A stretch of DNA of 64,000 nt, taken from Phycisphaeraceae bacterium. GTDB taxonomy: Bacteria; Planctomycetota; Phycisphaerae; Phycisphaerales; UBA1924. The notes under the pieces were generated by a model. It had not been told where the DNA came from. It was given only the letters and a program-made list of their open reading frames with translations, and did not search any database. Each line of letters begins with the position of its first letter. Position 1 is the stretch's first letter. Shown here piece after piece: positions 1 through 8,612 of the stretch. The translations under genes were made by a program, and so were the position numbers. The stretch is from contig JAHBXI010000004.1 of assembly GCA_019636515.1 (NCBI GenBank), positions 62,001-126,000 of the forward strand. The letters run 5' to 3'.

Positions 1-8
1 CACGGGGG

Positions 9-599
9 TTAGCCCAGGATCGAGCCCCGCGGCCATAGCCAGGCGAAGACGCCGGCCGTCAGCAGGGCGTAGATCAGCCCGTCGATGACCTTGGTCATGG
101 AGTATCGCCAGGTGTAGCCCATCCAGATGCTCTCGCACGCGGCCATGCCGGCATGCCCGAGCAGTGCCGCCCCTCCGACCACGCGGAAGACGTGAAGGTA
201 CTCCGGAGAACCGACCATCGAGTTCATGGGCAGCGCCGCCGCGGCGACGTACGCCACCAGCGCCCCGACCACCACCAGGTTGATGAACCACAGCACCAAA
301 CTCCGGGCAAAACTCGGTTGCCGGGGGGGGACCACCAGCGTCGCCCACGGGCCGTTGTTCCATTTTTCCATGAAGGCGGGGTCCTTCATGGCCGCCCCGT
401 AGTTGGCGGTCCAGGGGAAGCAGTACACCCCCGGGGGAAACGGCGCTCGCCGCATCACTTCAAGGACACCGTCCTTGTCCGGGGGTTCGCCGTAGTCCTT
501 CTTATGAAGCGGGGTCGCCATCCAGATCACCGACGATGCCATGAATACAACCACCGCCGACACGAGGATGGGAAGCCACAACTGGGTGATGAATTCCAT
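9..599 (-). CDS. Four-helix membrane protein, unknown function
   Basis: A 196-residue protein that I do not recognise. The ATG at 597-599 opens with a hydrophobic segment (about residues 6-28). Three more membrane segments follow, near residues 90-117, 135-158 and 168-190. A soluble stretch after the first helix contains PLHKKDYGEPPDKDG. The reading frame continues further upstream, but that extension is Arg-rich and covers the degenerate repeats at 601-682, so I reject it. The gene lies close to the left window edge, so any downstream partner is out of view. Inner-membrane location is inferred from the helices only. Confidence 0.6.
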   Translation of the reverse strand: MEFITQLWLPILVSAVVVFMASSVIWMATPLHKKDYGEPPDKDGVLEVMRRAPFPPGVYCFPWTANYGAAMKDPAFMEKWNNGPWATLVVPPRQPSFARSLVLWFINLVVVGALVAYVAAAALPMNSMVGSPEYLHVFRVVGGAALLGHAGMAACESIWMGYTWRYSMTKVIDGLIYALLTAGVFAWLWPRGSILG

Positions 600-600
600 G

Positions 601-682
601 CGAGGCTCCTGGATCAAGGGTGCTGGTTCGACCTTCCCGAATCGAGGTTCCTGACTTGAAGTTCCCGATTCGAGATTCCTGG
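601..682. repeat. Degenerate short direct repeats upstream of the membrane protein
   Basis: Two 20-base copies, at 634-653 and 662-681, are nearly identical (ttcccgaatcgaggttcctg against ttcccgattcgagattcctg) with a period of 28 bases. A partial third copy, cgaggctcctgg, lies at 601-612. They sit between the start codon at 599 and the CHAD gene at 865. Function is unknown; they could be an operator array or a decaying intergenic repeat. Confidence 0.5.
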
Positions 683-864
683 CCCGGGAATGACTTCGCC
701 TACCCCGCGCCCGCCCTGCCATGCCGGGCACGCGATGCGGCCCGCGCCATGGTCCCCTCCAGTGTCTATCGGACACACGCGGCGGGACGGGTGAAGATCG
801 GGGGTGTCGCGATCCACGGGCTGCACGAGCCACGCCCTCTCGCTCCCGCGAGGTACCATCCGTG

Positions 865-1692
865 ATGGCCACAACGACCGGCATGGCCGACACCGGGCTT
901 CTTCTCGCCCGGGCCGGAGGTCCAATCGCCCACGACCTCGCGAAGCGCCTCACGCGGGTGGCGAGGGAAAAGGTCTCGGCCCGCGACGTCCACCGCCTGC
1001 GCTCGGGTTCTCGGCGACTCGCGGCGCTGTTCCATCACCTGCCGGGGCCGGGCGGCAGCGCCCGTCGGCGTCGAGTCCGATCGATGATCCGGCTCCTTCG
1101 ACGGCGGGCCGGGAAGGTCCGGGACTGCGATGTATCGCTGGAGATCGTCGAACGCGAATTGCCCGCCGGTGATGCCTCACGGGAGATCCGCCGCCGGCTC
1201 CGACGGCGTCGCGACCGGGCCGCCCGGAAACTCGTCGAGGCATCGGCCCTCCTGTTGTCACGCGAACTGCCCGCGCGACTGATCGCGGCGGTTGGCAAGA
1301 AAACCATACCTCAATCGCGGGCTCATGCGGCCCTGGAGCGCTGCCGTCGCCGGGTTGTCGCTCTTGCACGCCGGGTCGTGGATAAACCCGACCACGCGGA
1401 TCGACTCCACAAACTACGCCTGGCCGTGAAGGGGCACCGCGACACCGCGGCGTTCCTGGTCGGAGTGGTCCCCGGCGCTGCGCCGGCGGCCGACCGCGCC
1501 AAGGCGCTTGCCGACCTCCTCGGCAAAGCCCAGGACCTCGCCGTCTTGTCGGACCTGCTCACCCGCGTGGCGCGAAGAGCCCGCGGGGATGCCAGGGAAG
1601 GCATCGTGATGCTCCAACGCCGATTGAATCGTCGGCTGAAAACGGCGCAGCGGCACGCGGCGTCGGCGCTCGGCGGCGCGGGCGGAGCCTGA
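865..1692 (+). CDS. CHAD domain protein
   Basis: A 275-residue, very Arg-rich helical protein. The segment DVHRLRSGSRRLAALFHHL near residue 33 matches the first helix of CHAD domains (conserved histidine and basic residues), and a second copy of the pattern, LHKLRLAVKGHRD, occurs near residue 180, as expected for this internally duplicated fold. CHAD domains bind inorganic polyphosphate and often act with polyphosphate or triphosphate enzymes; no such partner is visible here. I chose the ATG at 865 because the frame upstream of it is low-complexity and Arg-rich. The role in polyphosphate binding is inferred from the family. Confidence 0.75.
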   Translation: MATTTGMADTGLLLARAGGPIAHDLAKRLTRVAREKVSARDVHRLRSGSRRLAALFHHLPGPGGSARRRRVRSMIRLLRRRAGKVRDCDVSLEIVERELPAGDASREIRRRLRRRRDRAARKLVEASALLLSRELPARLIAAVGKKTIPQSRAHAALERCRRRVVALARRVVDKPDHADRLHKLRLAVKGHRDTAAFLVGVVPGAAPAADRAKALADLLGKAQDLAVLSDLLTRVARRARGDAREGIVMLQRRLNRRLKTAQRHAASALGGAGGA

Positions 1693-1801
1693 CCCGGATG
1701 CGAACGAACGTTCAACCCCGCCGTCGGCCCACGAACCCTCGCCCCCTCGCCGTTTGCAGGCCCGTCGCGCCGGAAACCCCCTCCCTGACGAAGAGGAGAA
1801 T

Positions 1802-3067
1802 CTACAGGTTCCCTCGGCGTTCCTGCTCGAGTTCCAGGGCCTCGAACAGGGCCTTGAAGTTGCCCTTGCCAAAGGACTGCGAACCGCGGCGGCAGATGAT
1901 CTCGAAGAAGAGGGTGGGCCGGTCCTGCAGGGGCTTGGTGAACAACTGCAGCAGGTACCCCTCGTCGTCGGCGTCGACCAGGATCCCCAGTTTGCGCACC
2001 GCCTCGTGATCCTCGCGGACCGCCTCGTGCCCGTGGGAGGTGAGCATCGTGTTCACGCGTTCCCACACACGGTCGTAGTACGCGTCGGGGAGGGTCAGGA
2101 AGTCGACCCCGCGAGCCCGAAGCGCGGCGATCGAGTGCAGTTCGTCGTCGGTGCGAAGGGCAAGGTGCTGGACGCCGGGCGTGTTGCAGTGCCAGTCGAG
2201 GTACTCCTGCACCTGGCTCTTGCGCTTACCAGGCGCCGGCTCGTTGATCGGCATCTTGATCAGGTTGTTCCCGCTGGCCATCACCTTCGACATCAACGCG
2301 GAGTAGTCGGTCGAGATGTCCTTGTCGTCGAAGTGCTTGAACATGCTGAACTCAAGCACGCTCTCGTAGAACGCGACCCAGTGGTTCATGCGGCCCATCT
2401 CGACGTTGCCGACCAGGTGGTCGACGTACTTGAGCCCGCAGGGGTTCTTGCGGTTGTGCTCGTTGACCGCCAGGACCGGGGTAATCCCCGACGGCGGGGC
2501 GCACCCTCCGGCGGGGGCGCACGCCCCGGGTCCGTCGGCCCTGCGGAACCTCGGGGCAAAGACGCCGCCTTTCTTGACGTTGACCAGGTCGTATCCCCCG
2601 GCGCGGCTGACGAAGGTGTGGACACACCGGCCGTAGGTGCGGATCGTCGCCGTCGTGACGGCCCCGTGCTCGTCCCGCAGCGTGCGAGGCTCGCCGCCCG
2701 GCGCGGGCGTCGCCCCGTTGCGCACGGCCTTCTCGAACGCCTTTTCGGCGTCAAAGACGGTGAAGGCGACGTCCTTGACCCCGTCGCCGTACATCGCCAC
2801 TTCGAGCGAGGCGGGGTGCTCGGCCGACAGTCCGCTGGTCAGCACGAACCGGATGTTGCCCTGCGTCAGAAGGTAGTGTGAGGCATCCCGAGAGCCGGTC
2901 GTCAGGTCGCTGACCTGCTCGATCTGGAAACCAAAGCAGTGCGCGTAGAAAAACGCCGCCTGCTTGGCGTTGCCGACGTGGAACCGCACGTGATCGACGT
3001 CGATCAACTGCAAGGGATCGGTCGTCGCGGAGACCTCGACGGCGGGCTTGGACGTGATCGTGGCCAT
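1802..3067 (-). CDS. hppD: 4-hydroxyphenylpyruvate dioxygenase
   Basis: A 421-residue non-haem iron dioxygenase of tyrosine catabolism that converts 4-hydroxyphenylpyruvate to homogentisate. Two vicinal-oxygen-chelate domains are visible. The expected iron ligands are His217 (YVDHLVGNVE), His301 (GVQHLALRTDD) and Glu389 (FFEIICRR), followed by the C-terminal GKGNFKALFEA motif. The ATG at 3065-3067 is preceded by GGAGG about 8 bases upstream. The linker between the two domains (about residues 163-210) carries an unusual Gly/Ala/Pro/Cys-rich stretch, which makes the protein somewhat longer than the usual 360-400 residues. No other homogentisate-pathway gene lies next to it. Confidence 0.95.
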   Translation of the reverse strand: MATITSKPAVEVSATTDPLQLIDVDHVRFHVGNAKQAAFFYAHCFGFQIEQVSDLTTGSRDASHYLLTQGNIRFVLTSGLSAEHPASLEVAMYGDGVKDVAFTVFDAEKAFEKAVRNGATPAPGGEPRTLRDEHGAVTTATIRTYGRCVHTFVSRAGGYDLVNVKKGGVFAPRFRRADGPGACAPAGGCAPPSGITPVLAVNEHNRKNPCGLKYVDHLVGNVEMGRMNHWVAFYESVLEFSMFKHFDDKDISTDYSALMSKVMASGNNLIKMPINEPAPGKRKSQVQEYLDWHCNTPGVQHLALRTDDELHSIAALRARGVDFLTLPDAYYDRVWERVNTMLTSHGHEAVREDHEAVRKLGILVDADDEGYLLQLFTKPLQDRPTLFFEIICRRGSQSFGKGNFKALFEALELEQERRGNL

Positions 3068-3319
3068 GTCGTATACCTCCGGCCGGCACGGGGTGATGAG
3101 CGTCCTGGGGCTCGCCCTGGGAATCCGGCCATCTCGCAACACCCGATTCCGCACCCGCGTCCCGGGCTCCCGATTCATACACACGGGAGTATATGGTGCC
3201 ACCGGGCGGCATCACCCCCGACGCCGGTACGATGAACCGCTCCACGCCGGGCCTGCCACCGGCACGCGGGCGTCACCGCGGGGTACGCAAGCGCCGCCTC
3301 GCCTTCGCGACTCACGGAC

Positions 3320-3817
3320 ATGAGGCTTCCGTTATCCAAGATCTACCGGGCTTTTCCCGAACTCGACTCGTTCACCGACGATCAGTGCGTTCGGTATGTC
3401 GCCGCCGCGCGAAAAGGGTGGCCGTCCAGGCTCCTCGCCGCCCTTGCATGCCTGGGAACCCTGCTCTTGACAATCATCACGTTGGGAATCGTGGTTGGCC
3501 TGGCGATGGAAATGGACTCTCACCCCCTGCTCATGGCCGCGGTGCTGTTCGCGATTTTTCCCTCCGGGGTACTGGCCGCGATGATCGTCCGCGATGCGTT
3601 CCTGCGGGCCTGGCTCCGCCGACGGATCCTGAATGCCACGTGCGGCGGGTGTGGGTACTCACTCCTGGGACTTTCCGCGTCGATGAGCCAGGCGGGCCTG
3701 ATCCTGCGCTGCCCGGAATGCGGCGGCGAGAACGAACTGGCTCAGCGTGGGCTGACCGTTGCCGAGGTCGGCGCGCTGGCGATGCGCCGCTCGGCCCACG
3801 AACAACCACCCTCGTGA
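3320..3817 (+). CDS. Membrane protein with C-terminal zinc ribbon
   Basis: A 165-residue protein with two membrane segments (about residues 38-62 and 69-90). After them comes a cytosolic-looking module with the pairs CGGCGYSLLGL and CPECGGENEL, spaced as in a four-Cys zinc ribbon. The same CxxCGxxLxGL...CPECG pattern appears in the larger protein encoded at 23767-24777, so the two belong to one domain family. Function is unknown. The start ATG at 3320 is the first in frame before the hydrophobic region. Confidence 0.65.
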   Translation: MRLPLSKIYRAFPELDSFTDDQCVRYVAAARKGWPSRLLAALACLGTLLLTIITLGIVVGLAMEMDSHPLLMAAVLFAIFPSGVLAAMIVRDAFLRAWLRRRILNATCGGCGYSLLGLSASMSQAGLILRCPECGGENELAQRGLTVAEVGALAMRRSAHEQPPS

Positions 3818-3848
3818 CCCGGCCCCGTCCCGCCTCGTAGGATGTTGC

Positions 3849-4796
3849 GTGAAGTCCCCGGCCATCGTCATCGGCGTCTGCACGTACAACGGCGCGACGC
3901 GGATCATCCCCACGCTTGAGGCCCTGGCCGCCCAGGACCGCCTGGACGGACGCGTCACCCGCGCCGTGGTCGTTGACAACAACTCCTCCGACGGGACCGC
4001 CGACGCCGTCGCCGCGTTCGCGGCCCGCCACCTTGCCATGCCCATTGAGGTCGTGCGTGAACCGCGGCCCGGCAAGGTCGAGGCGATGCGCACGCTCATC
4101 CGCTCCACCGACGAGCCGTACCTGATGCTCACGGACGACGACACGTTGCCTTCTCCGGGATGGGCCGCGGCGCTGGCAAACCTGCTCGACGAGGTCCCGC
4201 GGGCGGGGATCGCGAGCGGGCCGGTCAAGCCGCGGTGGGAGTCGGGTCCAACGCGTCTGGCCGAGATTTACGTCCGGTCGCTTGGCGACCAGGATCTGGG
4301 ACCCCAGCGGCGGGTTCTTGATCATCCCGCTCAATTCCTGATGGGGGCCTCGCTGGGAATCCGGCGGAAGGCACTGGACGAGTCCCGGTGGATGACCGGC
4401 TCGAGGCTCGTGGCCCGCACCGGCGCCTCCCTCGAATGCGGGGCCGAGGACGCCGAGGTGTGCTTTCTCATCCGCCAGGCCGGCTGGGAAGTCTGGTGGG
4501 AACCCGGCGCGCCGATGCTCCACCGCATCCCCGCCGAACGGCAGACGGCGCCATATCTGGCGAGGCTGCGCGAGAGCATCTGCCGAGGGGAGCCGAAACT
4601 CCGCTGGATCGCGCACGGGGCCGACCCCTCCTGGAAGGACCTGGCGGACAGGGAAGCCGGCCTTGCCGCGCGGCGGTACCTCAAGACGCTTCTGCTCGAC
4701 TGGCGCCCGACGCGACGGAGGATCCGCCTGGCCGAGCGACGCGGACGGCTCGAGGGGTGGAGAGCGCTCGCCCGAGAACTATCGCCCGAGAAATAA
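3849..4796 (+). CDS. Family 2 glycosyltransferase
   Basis: A 315-residue GT-A fold enzyme. It begins VIGVCTYNGATRI, followed by the nucleotide-sugar binding DNNSSDG (about residue 43) and the metal-binding LTDDDTLPSPGW (about residue 95). Later segments include a GASLGIRRKAL acceptor-side motif and an ECGAEDAEVCFLIRQAG stretch resembling the ED catalytic-base region. There are no membrane helices. I chose the GTG at 3849, since the frame before it overlaps the neighbouring gene and is Arg/Pro-rich. Sugar donor and acceptor cannot be read from the sequence; surface-polysaccharide synthesis is the likely setting. Confidence 0.8.
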   Translation: MKSPAIVIGVCTYNGATRIIPTLEALAAQDRLDGRVTRAVVVDNNSSDGTADAVAAFAARHLAMPIEVVREPRPGKVEAMRTLIRSTDEPYLMLTDDDTLPSPGWAAALANLLDEVPRAGIASGPVKPRWESGPTRLAEIYVRSLGDQDLGPQRRVLDHPAQFLMGASLGIRRKALDESRWMTGSRLVARTGASLECGAEDAEVCFLIRQAGWEVWWEPGAPMLHRIPAERQTAPYLARLRESICRGEPKLRWIAHGADPSWKDLADREAGLAARRYLKTLLLDWRPTRRRIRLAERRGRLEGWRALARELSPEK

Positions 4797-4821
4797 AACG
4801 GGCCGGCGTGGCGGCCGGCCC
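4791..4821 (-). terminator. Rho-independent terminator of the metalloprotease gene
   Basis: A perfect 8-bp GC stem (4800-4807 with 4814-4821, six-base loop) is followed on the minus strand by GTTTTATTT. It lies about 55 bases beyond the stop of the metalloprotease gene and overlaps the last codons of the glycosyltransferase gene on the other strand. Confidence 0.7.
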
Positions 4822-4876
4822 GATCACGATTGAGGTTGTCGGCTCGGGGGCTCAACCCGCGAGCCGGGGGCACGCG

Positions 4877-7800
4877 TCAGCGGGATTCAATCTCTCGCTG
4901 GAGTTTGTGCTGCTCGATCTCCCGCATGAAGAAGAGCCAGGAGGGGAAAGCCATCCCTCCGCCACCGGCGTTGTAGGTGTACTGGGCATCGAGCGCCTTG
5001 GTGATGCGCTGACCGATTTCCGCCAGGTGGGCCCTGGAGTAGGGGTCGATGCCGGATCGATCGGCGGACTTGGTGACGCGGTCCTTCAGGTCGCGGAGCG
5101 TCATCGTGGCGAGGCTCGCGACGGCCTGGGACGAGGAATTGGACCCTCCGCTGATGGAAAGATCGATCAGGCGGTCGATCTGATCGCGCTGGAGGGCGCG
5201 ACGGAAGGCCGTGATCATCGGCTTGCGTGGCGTGAACGACCCGCCGGTGGTGTCGAGTTCCGACCAGATGGAGGTGGTGATGCTGGAGAGCAGTTCGGGA
5301 AGCGTGAACGCGTCGGCGCCGGCATCGATGTAGGCCTCGTTGTCGTAGACACGGCGCAGGCGAGTCGGGCTCATCACCATCGAGAGGGCGGACTTGGCGA
5401 CGCCGACAATCCGATCGGAGACGGGCCAGGTCGGGTCGGTCCGGGGCGACTCGTCCTTGTTGACGGTCATCTTGACGAGGATCTCGGGGGTCAGGCCGTA
5501 CGAGGCCTCGTTGAAGGAGTGGTCGATGACGAACTTCAAGGCGTCTCGCTGGGTCTGGGCGGGAACGGGATTGACCGGGTTGCGTCCGCCGGGGTCGCCC
5601 TTGCGATCGCGATGAACGATCGCGCCGCCGATCCAGTTGGAGACGATCGAGACCGCGTTGGTCTGGGTCGAGAGGGTGATCTCGTACCCGCGGCGGGCCT
5701 TGGACCACGGCTCGCCGTCCTTGACGAACTTGTCAAGCAGCCGCTGGCGAGACAGGTTGGCGAGGTTGATCAGTTGCTGCGAGTACTCGATGGGGTTGGA
5801 CGTGAAGTCGTACCGACGGGCCAGGGGATCGGGGCCGCCGGTGTCCTCGTCGGTGCCGTAGGTCAGCATCGGGTCGCTGACCTTCTTGAGCACTTCCTTG
5901 GTATCGCCCAGCGTGTACCCGTACTCGATGGCCCACAGGTCGTACGGGCCGATGCCGATCTGGTTGTAGTCGCCCTGGAAGGCGCCGTCGCCCAGGTTGA
6001 TGTTGACGGGGGTGTAGTCCATGACCGACCCGGTGAAGGCCTTGCCTTTCATCTCCGGGGTGTTGATCTGCGAGAGCGAATAGATGCTCGTGGCCTTGAA
6101 GTTGTGGCGAAGACCCAGGGTGTGCCCGACTTCGTGAACGGTCAGGTGGGCGAGGGCCGGCCCGACAAACCACTCGGGGATGTCGTCGATCTTGTCGCCC
6201 TCGTCCTTCTTCTCGTCCTTCTTGTCGCCTTTCTTGCCATCGTCCTTGCCGGGTTCACCGGCTTCGGGCTGGGACGCATCGTCAAGCAGGCCCATGACCT
6301 CGAAGTACTGCCCCATCATCGCCATGTCCCGGGCCATGCCCTGGGCGGCCATGCATAGGCCCAGCCGCGGTTGCAGGACGTGGCTGAGTCGGACCAGTTC
6401 GTCGTTGGCGTTGACGGCGGCGTCCGTCGAAGCGATCGCGCGTCCGCCGAAGCGGGCGACGCCGCGGCGGAAGCGATCGGCGAGGATGGACTCGCGGTCC
6501 TCGGGGCGGGCCAGCAGGACGCGCGGGTCGTACTGGGGGTTCTCGTCAAAGTAGGAGATCTCTTCGTCGCTGAACCCCTCCATCGCGACCTGCGGCAGGT
6601 ACTCGTTGGACTGGTACCAGAAGTGGCGGATCCAGCCGTCGGTGAGGACGATGTCGGCGTCGAGGATCTGCCCCGTGATCGGGTGGGCGCGGCTGGGCCC
6701 GATGGCGGTTCCGATGTCGTTGGAGAGCCAGCGGATGAAGTTGTACCGGACATCCTCGGGGTCCTTGTCCATGTGGGCCCCGGTGGTCTTGTCCTGGTAA
6801 TAGACTTCGATCGCGTCGGAAATGCCGATCTGCTCGAAGGCCTTGTTCCAGTAGAGCGTGCCCTCCTTGACCCAGCGGCGGTAGCGGATCGGGACCGTGT
6901 GCTCGACGTAGAAGATGATGGGTTCCTTGGGGGGGCTCATCTTGCGCGACGCGTCGGCCTTCTCCAGGTGCCAGCGGTTGATGTAGCGGATGGCGACCTG
7001 GTCATCGCGGAACTTGCCCAGGTCGCGGAACTCGGTCGTGAAATAGCCGACGCGTTCATCGGCGACGCGGGGCTTGTACCCCGGGGTTTCCTCGATCAGG
7101 CTGATCGAGTAGTGGAACGTCTTGAGGCGACCACCCGCCGTCGGAAGGTTGAACGCGACCTCGATGTTCTTGGGGAAGGCCTTGGCGGCCGCGATGGTCG
7201 CGAGGCGCTGATTGGCCCCCGCGGCCGTGCCGCCGTAGAACGTGCCGATGTTCCCGACGAGCATCTGGTCAAGGTCGATCACCGGCTGTCCGTTTGGTCC
7301 CATGCACTCGATCGGCACGTCGATGATGACCCGGTCGGTGAAGTGGTTCTGGATCGCGGCCTTGCTCTCGCGGTCGCCGGTCGAGCGGACGTCGAGGTTC
7401 GGGGCGATCAGGACCATCCGCTTGTCGATCCGCTTCCAGTAGCAGTAGATGTCCCCGGCCTGAAGGCCGGCGAAGATCTCGCCAGTCGGCAGCGTCATGG
7501 CGATGAAATGCTTCTGGCCCTGCCACCCACGCGGAAGTTCCGCGAGCATCTGGTTATCGCGCGAGCGACGGTACAGCCCGAAGAAGGTCTCTCCGTCGGT
7601 GGTTGAGATGACCCGCTCGTAGTCCTTGGAGACCTCGGCCCACGGGCGGAAATCGTCCGATCGTTTCGAGTCGCCCCCGGCGCCCTGGGCGGCCGCCGCC
7701 ATCTTCATGGCTTCTTCGAGGGGGTTCTGATTCGAGCCCGGGGGCGGCTGGTCAACCTCCGACGCGGGCTGTGCCCACCCGGCCGACCCAACCGAAGGCA

Positions 7801-7882
7801 AGACAAGCGCGGTGCCCGCGCTGACGATCAACCCGGCCTTGATCCAGGATGAGAACCGGCGCCCATTCGACGTGGACTTCAT
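4877..7882 (-). CDS. Exported zinc-dependent metalloprotease (gluzincin/metzincin-like, DUF5117-DUF4953 type)
   Basis: A 1001-residue protein with an N-terminal signal peptide (hydrophobic core about residues 14-35, then Ala-rich cleavage region). The zinc site HEVGHTLGLRHNFKA lies at about residue 580 and fits the extended HExxHxxGxxH metzincin-like pattern. A Lys/Asp-rich low-complexity linker precedes it (about residues 535-560). The domain order agrees with the large bacterial zinc-dependent metalloprotease family carrying DUF5117, DUF5118 and DUF4953; family membership is from memory of the motif and length. The ATG at 7880-7882 is preceded by AAGGAG. A hairpin terminator lies downstream. 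Substrate is unknown; a periplasmic or extracellular location is likely. Confidence 0.8.
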   Translation of the reverse strand: MKSTSNGRRFSSWIKAGLIVSAGTALVLPSVGSAGWAQPASEVDQPPPGSNQNPLEEAMKMAAAAQGAGGDSKRSDDFRPWAEVSKDYERVISTTDGETFFGLYRRSRDNQMLAELPRGWQGQKHFIAMTLPTGEIFAGLQAGDIYCYWKRIDKRMVLIAPNLDVRSTGDRESKAAIQNHFTDRVIIDVPIECMGPNGQPVIDLDQMLVGNIGTFYGGTAAGANQRLATIAAAKAFPKNIEVAFNLPTAGGRLKTFHYSISLIEETPGYKPRVADERVGYFTTEFRDLGKFRDDQVAIRYINRWHLEKADASRKMSPPKEPIIFYVEHTVPIRYRRWVKEGTLYWNKAFEQIGISDAIEVYYQDKTTGAHMDKDPEDVRYNFIRWLSNDIGTAIGPSRAHPITGQILDADIVLTDGWIRHFWYQSNEYLPQVAMEGFSDEEISYFDENPQYDPRVLLARPEDRESILADRFRRGVARFGGRAIASTDAAVNANDELVRLSHVLQPRLGLCMAAQGMARDMAMMGQYFEVMGLLDDASQPEAGEPGKDDGKKGDKKDEKKDEGDKIDDIPEWFVGPALAHLTVHEVGHTLGLRHNFKATSIYSLSQINTPEMKGKAFTGSVMDYTPVNINLGDGAFQGDYNQIGIGPYDLWAIEYGYTLGDTKEVLKKVSDPMLTYGTDEDTGGPDPLARRYDFTSNPIEYSQQLINLANLSRQRLLDKFVKDGEPWSKARRGYEITLSTQTNAVSIVSNWIGGAIVHRDRKGDPGGRNPVNPVPAQTQRDALKFVIDHSFNEASYGLTPEILVKMTVNKDESPRTDPTWPVSDRIVGVAKSALSMVMSPTRLRRVYDNEAYIDAGADAFTLPELLSSITTSIWSELDTTGGSFTPRKPMITAFRRALQRDQIDRLIDLSISGGSNSSSQAVASLATMTLRDLKDRVTKSADRSGIDPYSRAHLAEIGQRITKALDAQYTYNAGGGGMAFPSWLFFMREIEQHKLQREIESR

Positions 7883-8117
7883 ACGACGCTCCTTCGCTGG
7901 CGAATCACCTTCCGCTCGCCCACCAGTGCGGCGGCCGACATTCCCGGACCCACCGCCGGGGATGAACACTATAACGCGCCCGAACAACACCGCACCACCC
8001 CATCGCCCACCCGAAAGACGATCTCCGCCGGTTCACCCGGCCAATACCCCGCTCGGCAGCCCTGGGCTCGACCGTGGATCGCCGGAAACGTCGGGCGGAT
8101 GGCGGGGAGGCCCGCGG

Positions 8118-8612
8118 CTATTCCGAACCCGGCCCCTTGCGGGATCGCTTGATGGCCGAGTCACGTTTTTTTCCCTCCAGTCTTCTGGCCTGCGAACCCG
8201 CCGTCGGGCGGGTCTTGCGGCGAACCCGGGGCTCGGGGATCGCCGAGCGGACCATCTTCCTCAACCGGTCCAGGCACTCCGCCCGGTTGCGCTCCTGAGA
8301 ACGGTTCTGGTCGCACGTGATAATGAGGTGTCCCGCCTCGCTTACCATGCGGGATGCCGACGCGACCAGGCGACCAGCCGCCGCGGGCGTGATTGGCAGG
8401 TCCGCCAGGAACACCCTCAGTTCGGCTTTGGTCGATCGTTTGTTCACATTCTGCCCGCCGGGGCCCCCACTGCGGGAAAACGAAAAGACCAGCGCGTCGG
8501 ATGGGACGTAGACACCGGGGGCGATCTCCACGTCGCCCGAACCCGCAACGCGACCCCGATCCTGCCCTCCGGGTTCGCCTTTGGCTATGCTGCGCTCAAT
8601 GGGACCAGTCAT
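8118..8612 (-). CDS. arfB: Alternative ribosome-rescue factor ArfB-like peptidyl-tRNA hydrolase
   Basis: A 164-residue class-I release-factor-like protein without the codon-recognition domain. The catalytic loop SRSGGPGGQNVNKRSTK lies at about residues 46-62, and the GGQ hydrolyses peptidyl-tRNA in the ribosomal A site. The RSQERNRAECLDRL segment and the basic C-terminal tail (RRLEGKKRDSAIKRSRKG) are the parts that in ArfB enter the empty mRNA channel. Stalled-ribosome rescue is inferred from the family. With the ATG at 8610-8612, the 5' end overlaps by 14 bases the start of the divergent gene at 8599, which is unusual; a later start is possible. Confidence 0.85.
   Translation of the reverse strand: MTGPIERSIAKGEPGGQDRGRVAGSGDVEIAPGVYVPSDALVFSFSRSGGPGGQNVNKRSTKAELRVFLADLPITPAAAGRLVASASRMVSEAGHLIITCDQNRSQERNRAECLDRLRKMVRSAIPEPRVRRKTRPTAGSQARRLEGKKRDSAIKRSRKGPGSE

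Noticed and set aside
1754-2881. Long open frame antisense to hppD
   Set aside because: It is a shadow of the opposite-strand gene, with no family features and a GC-driven amino acid mix. hppD has intact motifs and a ribosome-binding site.
4388-7606. Long plus-strand frames across the metalloprotease gene
   Set aside because: They are antisense shadows. The minus strand shows a signal peptide, the HEVGHTLGLRHNF site, a ribosome-binding site and a downstream terminator.
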